From Saprospiraceae bacterium (GTDB taxonomy: Bacteria > Bacteroidota > Bacteroidia > Chitinophagales > Saprospiraceae): a stretch of 9,803 nt of DNA. Positions 1 through 7,083 of the stretch are shown piece after piece (position 1 is the first letter of the stretch; every line of letters starts with the position of its first letter). Location: assembly GCA_947441325.1 (NCBI GenBank), contig CANETR010000038.1, forward strand, positions 1-9,803, given 5' to 3'. The notes below the pieces were generated by a model that had not been told where the DNA came from, ran no database searches, and saw only the letters and a list, made by a program, of their open reading frames with translations. The translations under genes were made by a program, and so were the position numbers.

Positions 1-293
<293 letters not shown>

Positions 294-351
294 TATCCGC
301 CTTAACGAGAAACCGAAAAACATAAATACGGAACAAAAATAGAAAAGAATA

Positions 352-2130
352 ATGGACCCATATAAAGTTGAGCTGAAAATTCAAAAAGATTCATTTGAAG
401 GCAAACCTCTCAAAAGACTAATTTGGTTATTGTCGCTCGATAAAAAGGATATTACCTTAGTTATTATTTATGCGATTCTTTCAGGATTGATAGGTCTCTC
501 GCTCCCTCTTGGTGTACAGGCAATCATCAACCTCATTGCGCTGCAACAACAAACCAGCTCTTGGGTAGTATTGAGTTTTATTGTTGCCGCTAGTGTGGCA
601 ATCACTGGTACTATGGTACTAATGCAGGTTGTTATTATGGAAGCACTACAGCAAAGACTTTTTGCAAGAACAGCTTTTGATTTTGCTTATCGTTTTCCAA
701 GGCTAAAAATGGAAAGTATAACTGATCAGTACGCCCCCGAATTGGCGAATCGTTTTTTCGACACGCTGAATGTTCAAAAGGGAATTCCCAAAATAGTAAT
801 TGATTTATCAGCTTCGTCGCTTCAGATAATATTTGGTCTTGCAGTGCTTGTACTATATCATCCATTTTTTGTTTTTTTTGGTATAACGCTCATTCTTCTT
901 TTGTTCCTTATGATTTATTTCACAGGCAAAAGAGGGCTTAAAGCAAGCCTCTCCGAATCGAAATATAAATACAAAGTAGTGTATTGGTTAGAGGAACTTG
1001 GTCGTACTATGGGCTCATTTAAACTTGCGGGACGCACTCAATATCCCCTTGAAAAAACAGACCAGCTGGTTGAGGGCTATCTTGAATACAGAAGAAAGCA
1101 CTTTAATGTCATACATTTACAAATAGCAAGTTCCATCATTATTAAATCACTAGCTACTCTGGCATTGCTCATTGTGGGTGGCTTATTGGTGATGGATAAT
1201 CAGATGAATATAGGGCAATTTGTAGCATCTGAAATCATCGTGATTGTCGTGTTAAATGCGCTTGAAAAAATAGTAATGACAATGTCCACCATTTTCGACG
1301 TACTTACGGGTATCGAAAAGATGGGTAACATTACTGACCTTGAGCTTGAAGATGAGAGTGGTATGGATTTTAATGAAGTTGTTGGCGATGGAGGGATATC
1401 AATACAAATCAGAGAGTTAAATTATCAGCCTGAACCTTCGATGCCACAAATTTTAAAAGATATTAATCTTGATATCAACTCGGGTGAACGTATTGCAATA
1501 GCTGGCTTTAATGCCTCGGGCAAAACTACGCTACTGCGAATACTTTTGGGACTCTATGAAAATTACTCAGGATCTATTGTATATAATGGTATACCAAGAA
1601 AAAATTTGAATATTGCTTCTCTGCGCTCTTACATGGGCGATTATGTATCAGAAGAGCACTTGTTCAACGCTACACTGCGCGAAAATATATGCATGGGCAG
1701 AAAGGATGTAAGTTTGAAAGATGTAATGGAAATCTGCAAATTGGTGCGGCTCGACAAATACGTTCATCAACTTGAATTCGGCCTCAATACAATGATAAGT
1801 TCTGAAGGCAGCGAATTGTCTCAATCAATTATTAAAAAAATAATTTTGGCAAGATGTATTGTTGACATGCCTAGATTTGTTGCCACTGAACCACTTTTAG
1901 ACAGTATCGAGACTGATGACAAAAATGCTTTGATTAACTTACTTGCCGATAAAAAATATCCATGGACATTGGTAGCCGTAACCAGAAACACAAAATTGGC
2001 TTCAATATGTGATAGAGTTATCGTTATGGACAAAGGCGAGATAATTTTCAATGGAAAATATAATGACTTGGTGATGAAACCTTATTTCTACAATATTTTT
2101 GATCATGCTCCCCTCACTCCCGGCAAGTAA
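352..2130 (+). CDS. Half-size ABC exporter (type I secretion-like) with degenerate nucleotide-binding domain
   Basis: A 592-residue inner-membrane protein with an exporter-type transmembrane domain (hydrophobic segments near residues 34-56, 72-95, 155-190 and 262-305) and a C-terminal ABC ATPase domain (about 348-580). It has no N-terminal C39 peptidase. An A-loop Tyr (Y358) and a sound Walker A, GFNASGKT (385-392), are visible. Other motifs are degraded: the Q-loop position is Ser (S433 in YVSEEHLF), the signature reads LSQSI (489-493) instead of LSGGQ, Walker B reads FVATEP (509-514) with Thr for Asp but Glu kept, and the switch His is Thr (T544 in VAVTRN). The D-loop is also not recognisable. 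The HlyD gene starts 19 bases downstream and the TolC gene follows, so it is probably the inner-membrane part of a tripartite exporter. ATP binding is plausible; normal hydrolysis by a homodimer is doubtful. The substrate is unknown. Confidence 0.9.
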   Translation: MDPYKVELKIQKDSFEGKPLKRLIWLLSLDKKDITLVIIYAILSGLIGLSLPLGVQAIINLIALQQQTSSWVVLSFIVAASVAITGTMVLMQVVIMEALQQRLFARTAFDFAYRFPRLKMESITDQYAPELANRFFDTLNVQKGIPKIVIDLSASSLQIIFGLAVLVLYHPFFVFFGITLILLLFLMIYFTGKRGLKASLSESKYKYKVVYWLEELGRTMGSFKLAGRTQYPLEKTDQLVEGYLEYRRKHFNVIHLQIASSIIIKSLATLALLIVGGLLVMDNQMNIGQFVASEIIVIVVLNALEKIVMTMSTIFDVLTGIEKMGNITDLELEDESGMDFNEVVGDGGISIQIRELNYQPEPSMPQILKDINLDINSGERIAIAGFNASGKTTLLRILLGLYENYSGSIVYNGIPRKNLNIASLRSYMGDYVSEEHLFNATLRENICMGRKDVSLKDVMEICKLVRLDKYVHQLEFGLNTMISSEGSELSQSIIKKIILARCIVDMPRFVATEPLLDSIETDDKNALINLLADKKYPWTLVAVTRNTKLASICDRVIVMDKGEIIFNGKYNDLVMKPYFYNIFDHAPLTPGK

Positions 2131-2149
2131 TATATAATTGACCTAAGCT

Positions 2150-3526
2150 ATGTTGAACATATCTGACAAGATTGTTAAATTTAAAGAACTGGAGGAATTT
2201 GATTCCTGCAAAAAGATACAGACCCTTAATTGGCCAAGAAAATTATCTTGGTGGATTATAGGATTTGTAATTCTATTCATCGTTATAATGTTTTTACCCT
2301 GGACTCAGACCATTAGGGCAAAGGGCAAAATAACTACTTTGAGGCCTGAATATAGACCACAAAGCATTTACCCCGTAATTCCTGGTGCAATAGAATCCTG
2401 GTATGTCAGGGAAGGCGATACCGTTAGAGCTGGTGACACCTTACTAAAATTGACTGAGATAAAAACAGAATATTTTGACCCTAATCTGATAGACAGAACC
2501 AAGGAACAAGTACTTGCTAAAGAATTTTCTGTAAAATCTTATGAGCAGAAAGCAGAAGCACTCGATGTGCAAATATCTGCGCTATCGGAGGCCCAAAAAT
2601 TGAAGCTGGAACAGACCGACAACAAAATAAAGCAGGCCAAGCTAAAAATACAGTCAGACAGTATCGATATGCAGGCGACAAGGATAGCAAATGATATCGC
2701 AAAATTTCAATTTCTGCGAGCGGATACTATGTATCGTGCAGGAGTTATCTCACTTACAAAATGGGAAGAAAAGAGGAACAAAATGCAAGAAACTATTGCC
2801 AAGTTAAATGCAACTGAAAACAAGTTTCTAATCTCAAAAAATGAATTACTAAATGCCCTTATTGAATTGAATAGTATCCGACAGGATTATACAGATAAAA
2901 TTTCGAAAGCTAAATCTGATCGTTTTAGTGCCATTTCTTCAATTTATGATGCCGAAGGTTCTGTTTCAAAATTAAAAAATGAACAAACAAATTACGAAAG
3001 CAGAAATCAGTTTTACTACATAACTGCACCTCAGGATGGTATTGTATCAAAGATTTACAAAAAAGGTTTAGGTGAAATTGTAAAGGACGGAGAAGAAATT
3101 ATGAGTATTATGCCTTCTAATGCTCTTTTGGCTGTTGAAATGTACATTAGACCTATGGATTACCCACTTTTGAGGGTAGGACAACCGGTAATATTTACCT
3201 TTGACGGCTGGCCCGCCTTTGTGTTTTCGGGATGGCCCGATGGCTCTGTAGGCACATTTAGCGGGCATATATATGCCCTGGATAATGTGACTGATGAAAA
3301 TAATTTATTCAGAGTTTTCATCGAACCGGACACCAACTATATTCACAAAGAATGGCCAAAGGGATTGCGTGTTGGTTCAGGAGCAGATGGTAGAATTATA
3401 CTGAACGATGTGCCGTTGTGGTATGAAGTATGGCGTCAGCTAAACGGATTCCCACCTGATTTTTATGACGAATCAAAAGCACATGGCCCTAAAATGAAAG
3501 CCGCTATCAAATCATTGGCGAAATAA
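2150..3526 (+). CDS. HlyD-family periplasmic adaptor (membrane fusion protein)
   Basis: A 458-residue protein with a short cytoplasmic N-terminus, one membrane segment (about 34-51), and a split biotinyl-lipoyl-like domain. The first half contains PGAIESWYVREGDTVRAGD (78-96); the second contains YYITAPQDGIVSKIYKKG (289-306). Between them lies a long charged helical region (about 110-285) expected to form the coiled-coil hairpin that reaches toward TolC. A beta-barrel region (about 323-420) follows. Family knowledge: such proteins link an ABC exporter in the inner membrane to an outer-membrane channel. The last 40 residues include an aromatic-rich stretch (WYEVWRQLNGFPPDFY, 424-439) outside the core HlyD domains. 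Spacing of 19 bases upstream and 25 bases downstream, and the lack of a terminator, indicate an operon with its neighbours. Confidence 0.93.
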   Translation: MLNISDKIVKFKELEEFDSCKKIQTLNWPRKLSWWIIGFVILFIVIMFLPWTQTIRAKGKITTLRPEYRPQSIYPVIPGAIESWYVREGDTVRAGDTLLKLTEIKTEYFDPNLIDRTKEQVLAKEFSVKSYEQKAEALDVQISALSEAQKLKLEQTDNKIKQAKLKIQSDSIDMQATRIANDIAKFQFLRADTMYRAGVISLTKWEEKRNKMQETIAKLNATENKFLISKNELLNALIELNSIRQDYTDKISKAKSDRFSAISSIYDAEGSVSKLKNEQTNYESRNQFYYITAPQDGIVSKIYKKGLGEIVKDGEEIMSIMPSNALLAVEMYIRPMDYPLLRVGQPVIFTFDGWPAFVFSGWPDGSVGTFSGHIYALDNVTDENNLFRVFIEPDTNYIHKEWPKGLRVGSGADGRIILNDVPLWYEVWRQLNGFPPDFYDESKAHGPKMKAAIKSLAK

Positions 3527-3551
3527 TCTTACAAATAATTTCACATCTGGG

Positions 3552-4955
3552 ATGTTTAAAAATAGAATAATCTATACCGCTTTTTGTCTTTGCTTGGGTA
3601 ATTTAATTTTTGCCCAAACAAAGACCATTAGTTATGAAAGCTATATTGAACAGGTAATAAACAAGCATCCGATAGCAAAACAAATAAATCTGGCCGAGCA
3701 GAAAGCCAAACTACAGGAAATGTATGCTCGTGGTAGCATGGACCCTGAACTGAACAGCAATTGGGCATACAAACAATTCGACGGCAAAAATTATTACAAC
3801 ATTTTCGATGCTTACCTTCGCATTCCAACAATAACAGGGATTGATGTCATCAGCGGTTATCAGTACGCCGATGGTTTTTACCTAAATGATGCCGATAAGT
3901 TGCCCGACGCCGGACAGGCTTTTCTGGGATTCGCTTTACCTATTGGACAAGGACTTTGGAATAATGAACGTCAAACAGCTTTGCGACAGGCAAAATTGAT
4001 GCAGAAAGCTGCTAAATCTGAGATTAGGTCATCGGTGAATAATCTATTATTCGAGGCTGCAAAACATTATTGGGATTGGACGCTTGCTTACAATAGCAGT
4101 CTTGCCTGGCAAAGGGCCTTGGATTTAGCAAAAGGTCAGTTCAATATCATCAAAAGTTCTTACGAGCAAGGCGATTTGCCTGCAGTAGATACCTTAAAAT
4201 CTTATATTCTCATTCAAGATTTCGAAATCCAACTGAATGATGCATTGTTGAGCCTAAGAAAAGCTCGTTGGCAGGCCGAAAATTATCTTTGGATGAACGA
4301 CAGCCTGGCTGTGCAGCTGACAGATGAAACAGTACCACAACTGCTCGATTCACTCTTAATTGAAAAAATTGATAGTACTGAGTTAGAAAAATGGCTGCAG
4401 AACATTAACCAACATCCCGATATGCTTTTATATAACTATGAATTGCAGGCATTGGAATTGGAAGAAAGACTTAAGAACACAAAATTATTACCAAAGGCTG
4501 AAGTTAAATACAACTTATTGGCAAACAATCATGTCGCATTTTTTCAAGGAACAGGCATCGGTGCATTCACCGAACAGTATAAATTGGGTTTTAAACTTCA
4601 ATATCCCATTCTGATAAGAAAAGAAAGGGCCGATTTAGCTTTAAATCGCATCAAGCAGCAGGAAACAGGGTTTAAAATAAATTTCAAAGGACAGGAAATC
4701 TCTTCCAAAATTAAAACCTATTTCAATTCGGTAGAAACCTATGCAGATCAGTCAGAAAGGCTAAATCTTATGATATTTAATTATAGCTCATTGATTGAGG
4801 CTGAAAGACTTAAATTCGCCCAAGGCGAATCCGATCTTTTAATTGTAAACACCCGCGAAGTTCAATTCGTTGAAGCTCAATTAAAAAGATATAAGACTAT
4901 TGTAAAATACCTTGAATCAAAAACTGCCTGGATTTGGGCAACTGCGCAGTGGTAA
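3552..4955 (+). CDS. TolC-family outer-membrane efflux protein
   Basis: A 467-residue protein with a typical signal peptide (hydrophobic core about 7-20, likely cleavage after FAQ or just before it, near residue 21-22). The mature part is largely helical with two related halves. The family's internal repeat is visible as YEQGDLPAVDTLKS (204-217) followed by a long helix, and again as FAQGESDLLIVNTRE (422-436) followed by a long helix. Predicted beta-strand segments near 60-130 and 315-355 would form the outer-membrane barrel. Family knowledge: a trimer forms a tunnel across the periplasm and outer membrane. As third gene after the ABC and HlyD genes it completes a type I secretion-like tripartite system. 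No hairpin terminator is visible after the stop; the next gene has its own promoter. Confidence 0.92.
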   Translation: MFKNRIIYTAFCLCLGNLIFAQTKTISYESYIEQVINKHPIAKQINLAEQKAKLQEMYARGSMDPELNSNWAYKQFDGKNYYNIFDAYLRIPTITGIDVISGYQYADGFYLNDADKLPDAGQAFLGFALPIGQGLWNNERQTALRQAKLMQKAAKSEIRSSVNNLLFEAAKHYWDWTLAYNSSLAWQRALDLAKGQFNIIKSSYEQGDLPAVDTLKSYILIQDFEIQLNDALLSLRKARWQAENYLWMNDSLAVQLTDETVPQLLDSLLIEKIDSTELEKWLQNINQHPDMLLYNYELQALELEERLKNTKLLPKAEVKYNLLANNHVAFFQGTGIGAFTEQYKLGFKLQYPILIRKERADLALNRIKQQETGFKINFKGQEISSKIKTYFNSVETYADQSERLNLMIFNYSSLIEAERLKFAQGESDLLIVNTREVQFVEAQLKRYKTIVKYLESKTAWIWATAQW

Positions 4956-4964
4956 AGTAAAATG

Positions 4965-4995
4965 TTGCATATTTTATTCCTATTTAATAACTTTG
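4965..4995 (+). promoter_or_regulatory. Bacteroidota-type promoter for the lipoprotein gene
   Basis: TTG at 4965-4967 and TAACTTTG at 4988-4995 are separated by 20 bases, matching the Bacteroidota -33/-7 arrangement closely. Transcription would begin about 20 bases before the ATG at 5025. This makes the lipoprotein a separate transcription unit from the exporter genes, although read-through is not excluded because no terminator is seen between them. Confidence 0.7.
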
Positions 4996-5024
4996 TATCT
5001 TAAATACAAAACCTAAATACAGCA

Positions 5025-5957
5025 ATGAAAAACATTAAACTTATTTTATCAATTGCATTGGTTTCTATAACATTGTCTTGCTCTGAAAAGAAAGAAGATA
5101 AAAAAGAAAACAATGCTGAAACTAACGCACAAAATAATTTGTCTAGCGACGAAAAATCTAAACAGATTAGTCAAGAAACAGGTAAATTCCCTTTTGAATA
5201 TCCTGTTGTTGAACAACTAAATGCAACAAAAGGCGACAATGTCTTTGCCATAAACATGAAACTTGTTGACAATGACGTCAAAGAAGGCAAAACAAGCTTT
5301 AGCACACAATTCTTATTTGCAAGCCTTGAATCTTCTGGAAACAAGCAATCAACTATTAAATTTGTAGACTCATATCCCGTACCAAATTCTGGAATTATTG
5401 TCATTCCAAAGGGTCAAAACGTTAAGGTTGGTGACATCGTTGCGGGAAAATGGGCAGTAAACCTTACGCGAGCAATCATAACAGATGCATCAAACCCCAA
5501 AGCACCAAAGGCAAGTTTCATTGGACTTGCATGGGATAATCCGGCCAAGGCTGAAGATGGCAAAACAGGTATTGGTCAATATGAATATGCATTAAAAGAG
5601 AATGAATTTATGCTTATTTCAAAAGAATTTGATCCTGGTACTGCTTGTGCCGTGAAGGAAAATGGGACATGGAAACATATGAATGTTTTTAATTCGGTTG
5701 AAGACATGGTACTGGGTACAATTTTTGTAAATTTTACCGCTGTCAAAAAGTCTGATTGTATTGCTATACCATTGAAAACTAACTACAAGGTTGGTGATTC
5801 CGTTTGGGCTCCTTGGGTTGGCACAATGTCAAAAGGAAAAATCACTAAAGTCAATTCAAAAATGGGACGTTATACCATAAAATTTGACGAAAGTAGTAAG
5901 GGTGAAAAAGTATTATCTTTTGGTGATGTAATTAAAGATCTACCCGAACTAAAATAA
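5025..5957 (+). CDS. Lipoprotein with two related small-barrel-like segments, function unknown
   Basis: A 310-residue protein with a lipoprotein signal peptide ending at TLSC (Cys19). After Cys19 comes SEKKEDKKE, an acidic/lysine-rich stretch like the lipoprotein export signals that send Bacteroidota lipoproteins to the cell surface, then a low-complexity linker to about residue 50. The folded part contains two similar segments: IPKGQNVKVGD (127-137) and IPLKTNYKVGD (248-258), each followed by a V-x-A-x-W pattern and, 7 residues after the Trp, an I-T or I-I-T strand. The second copy continues as a strand-rich stretch (GRYTIKFDES, 281-290; VLSFGDVIKDL, 296-306) that resembles a Tudor/SH3-like barrel. 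I do not recognise a named family. The gene is flanked by its own promoter and a strong terminator, so it is probably monocistronic. A link to the upstream exporter is possible but not shown. Confidence 0.85.
   Translation: MKNIKLILSIALVSITLSCSEKKEDKKENNAETNAQNNLSSDEKSKQISQETGKFPFEYPVVEQLNATKGDNVFAINMKLVDNDVKEGKTSFSTQFLFASLESSGNKQSTIKFVDSYPVPNSGIIVIPKGQNVKVGDIVAGKWAVNLTRAIITDASNPKAPKASFIGLAWDNPAKAEDGKTGIGQYEYALKENEFMLISKEFDPGTACAVKENGTWKHMNVFNSVEDMVLGTIFVNFTAVKKSDCIAIPLKTNYKVGDSVWAPWVGTMSKGKITKVNSKMGRYTIKFDESSKGEKVLSFGDVIKDLPELK
5403..5852 (+). other. Internal protein-level duplication in the lipoprotein gene
   Basis: Residues 127-151 and 248-276 (bases 5403-5477 and 5766-5852) align without gaps at an offset of 121 residues: the shared pattern is I-P, then N, then K-V-G-D-x-V-x-A-x-W. 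The intervening region is not obviously duplicated. The likeness is seen in the protein; the DNA copies have diverged, so this is an old duplication or a convergent fold feature and not a recent tandem repeat. Confidence 0.55.
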
Positions 5958-5977
5958 TTACAATTCTAATTTTATAT

Positions 5978-6009
5978 AGGCTGTTCTTACTGAGCAGCCT
6001 TAATTTTTA
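5978..6009 (+). terminator. Intrinsic terminator after the lipoprotein gene
   Basis: A 9-base-pair stem (AGGCTGTTC, 5978-5986, with GAGCAGCCT, 5992-6000; one T-G pair) encloses a 5-base loop and is followed by a T-rich stretch (TAATTTTTA). It lies 21 bases after the stop codon, the usual place for a Rho-independent terminator. It separates the lipoprotein unit from the small gene at 6022. Confidence 0.85.
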
Positions 6010-6021
6010 AATTTATTTTTA

Positions 6022-6396
6022 ATGGATATCGAAAATTTCAGAGACTACTGTCTTTCTAAGCCCGAAACAGAAGAATGCCTGCCCTTTGATGAAAACACAC
6101 TTGCTTTCAAAGTCTGTGGAAAAATATTTGCATTGACAGATCTTGCCTCTGCGGAATTCAGTGTGAACCTTAAATCAGACCCTGAAAAAGCAATTGAGCT
6201 GAGGGCCGAATACGATGAGGTTCAGGCAGGCTATCACATGAATAAAAAACATTGGAATACTGTAAATTTCGAAGGGCGAATATCAAACAAGTTGTTGACA
6301 GAGATGATTGATGATTCTTATTTACTCGTCGTTCAATCATTAAAAAAAGCAGACAGAGAAAGAATTTTGACTGCAATGAAAATGCTTAAAAATTAG
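6022..6396 (+). CDS. MmcQ/YjbR family protein
   Basis: A 124-residue cytoplasmic protein covering the whole length of the MmcQ/YjbR family. Features that fit are an N-terminal helix with RDYCLSKPETEECLPF (7-22), a beta-strand block with AFKVCGKIFALTDL (28-41), the strand FSVNLKSDPEKAIELR (46-61), and the conserved GYHMNKKHWNTV segment (70-81) followed by a C-terminal helix starting near LLTEMIDDSYLLV. Family knowledge: a double-wing DNA-binding-like fold (CyaY-like), with DNA binding assumed from structure and no well-established role. It sits just after a terminator with only 12-13 bases of T/A-rich sequence before the ATG, and I see no promoter box there, so its expression may rely on read-through or an unrecognised promoter. 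Confidence 0.9.
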   Translation: MDIENFRDYCLSKPETEECLPFDENTLAFKVCGKIFALTDLASAEFSVNLKSDPEKAIELRAEYDEVQAGYHMNKKHWNTVNFEGRISNKLLTEMIDDSYLLVVQSLKKADRERILTAMKMLKN

Positions 6397-6397
6397 T

Positions 6398-6431
6398 TTT
6401 CGGAATTTATTGGAAATTTAACTTATCTTTG
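6398..6431 (+). promoter_or_regulatory. Bacteroidota-type promoter for the SH3-like/ribF unit
   Basis: TATCTTTG at 6424-6431 matches TAnnTTTG. The expected -33 region around 6398-6403 reads TTTCGG, a poor match. The start of transcription would fall about 30 bases before the ATG at 6471. The position, in the short gap after the MmcQ/YjbR gene, is right for the downstream genes. Confidence 0.55.
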
Positions 6432-6470
6432 AACTGTGGATTGATTCGTTTCTAAGTCAAACATACTTCT

Positions 6471-7067
6471 ATGAAAAACTCAAACAATAATACCAATCGG
6501 AATAGCAATAACAAAATTCCCTTTCTGAGTGCTTTGCGTCCCGTAGAAATGATAAGTATAGGTCTCTTGATTTTGGCAGCCTTAATGTATGGTTTGTCAA
6601 AATGTAGTAGTGACAAAAAATCTGACAAAAAAAATAGCACTGAAATTACTAATACTTCAGCATCTACTGTTGAAGATCCAAAATCGGATGCACTTCGCAG
6701 AAGCTTGTATGTGAGTATGGATAGTCTGCGCATGCGACGCGCTCCTCACAAAGACAGCGCCACTGTAAAATTTCTGGTTTATGGGGAGGAAATTACTGAC
6801 ATGGGAGAATACAAAAATGAACAAACTATTAAAATTACTCCAGAATATTCAGCAACTGAACCCTGGATAAAGGTAAAAACCAAAGATGGCCGCAGTGGTT
6901 GGGTATTTGGTGCTGGTGTTAGGCCTTATCCAAAAAAACGTCCGCTTCCTGAACTGAAAGAAAAAACTGATGAGAAAGCATCAGCTGATAACAAGGAAAA
7001 AAGCAATAGCACTGCTAAAAATCAGACTAAAAAGTCTGAGACAAAAGAAAAGACCAATTCACGCTAA
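6471..7067 (+). CDS. Membrane-anchored SH3-like domain protein
   Basis: A 198-residue protein with an Asn-rich polar N-terminus (residues 3-14), one membrane segment (about 27-43, MISIGLLILAALMYGL), a charged Ser/Lys linker, and a bacterial SH3-like domain (about 78-153). The domain shows LYVSMDSLRMRRAPHKDS (79-96), a typical opening with the R-x-R-x-x-P pattern, and closes with WIKVKTKDGRSGWVFGAGV (132-150), the usual W-x-x-V ... G-x-x-GWV block. The tail from 155 to 198 is Lys/Glu/Ser/Thr-rich and probably disordered. The likely orientation is SH3 outside the cytoplasmic membrane; a Cys at 45 follows the membrane segment, but the preceding Lys does not fit a lipobox, so I prefer a membrane anchor over a lipoprotein. 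Family knowledge: such domains often bind cell wall or peptides; the specific role here is unknown. ribF starts 16 bases downstream. Confidence 0.85.
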   Translation: MKNSNNNTNRNSNNKIPFLSALRPVEMISIGLLILAALMYGLSKCSSDKKSDKKNSTEITNTSASTVEDPKSDALRRSLYVSMDSLRMRRAPHKDSATVKFLVYGEEITDMGEYKNEQTIKITPEYSATEPWIKVKTKDGRSGWVFGAGVRPYPKKRPLPELKEKTDEKASADNKEKSNSTAKNQTKKSETKEKTNSR

Positions 7068-7082
7068 ATAGCGCTTTTTTTT
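7062..7082 (+). terminator. Weak hairpin with T-run between the SH3-like gene and ribF
   Basis: CGCT (7062-7065) and AGCG (7070-7073) can pair around a 4-base loop, followed by C and eight T residues (7075-7082). The stem overlaps the stop codon of the upstream gene and the T-run ends one base before the ribF ATG. The stem is short, so at most partial termination is expected; it may be an attenuator-like step or chance. Confidence 0.3.
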
Positions 7083-7083
7083 A

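Noticed and set aside
334..341. Antisense TATTTTTG box that could be the YggS promoter
   Set aside because: It fits TAnnTTTG only through an A/T run, has no -33 partner at the right distance, and lies about 100 bases before the YggS start inside the leader of the opposite operon.
4959..4975. Possible hairpin AAAAT...ATTTT after the TolC gene
   Set aside because: The stem is only A-T pairs and short, has no T-run after it, and overlaps the -33 element of the next promoter; not credible as a terminator.
6388..6420. A/T inverted repeat after the MmcQ/YjbR gene as a terminator
   Set aside because: Only AAAA/TTTT pairing is possible, without G-C pairs; likely base composition.
6604..6618. Cys45 of the SH3-like protein as a lipobox Cys
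   Set aside because: The residue before it is Lys and the hydrophobic segment follows a 26-residue polar N-terminus, neither of which fits a lipoprotein signal peptide.
6452..6733. Antisense open frame of 93 codons with hydrophobic stretches over the SH3-like gene
   Set aside because: The hydrophobicity is the complement of Lys/Asn-rich and membrane-segment codons on the other strand; no support as a gene.
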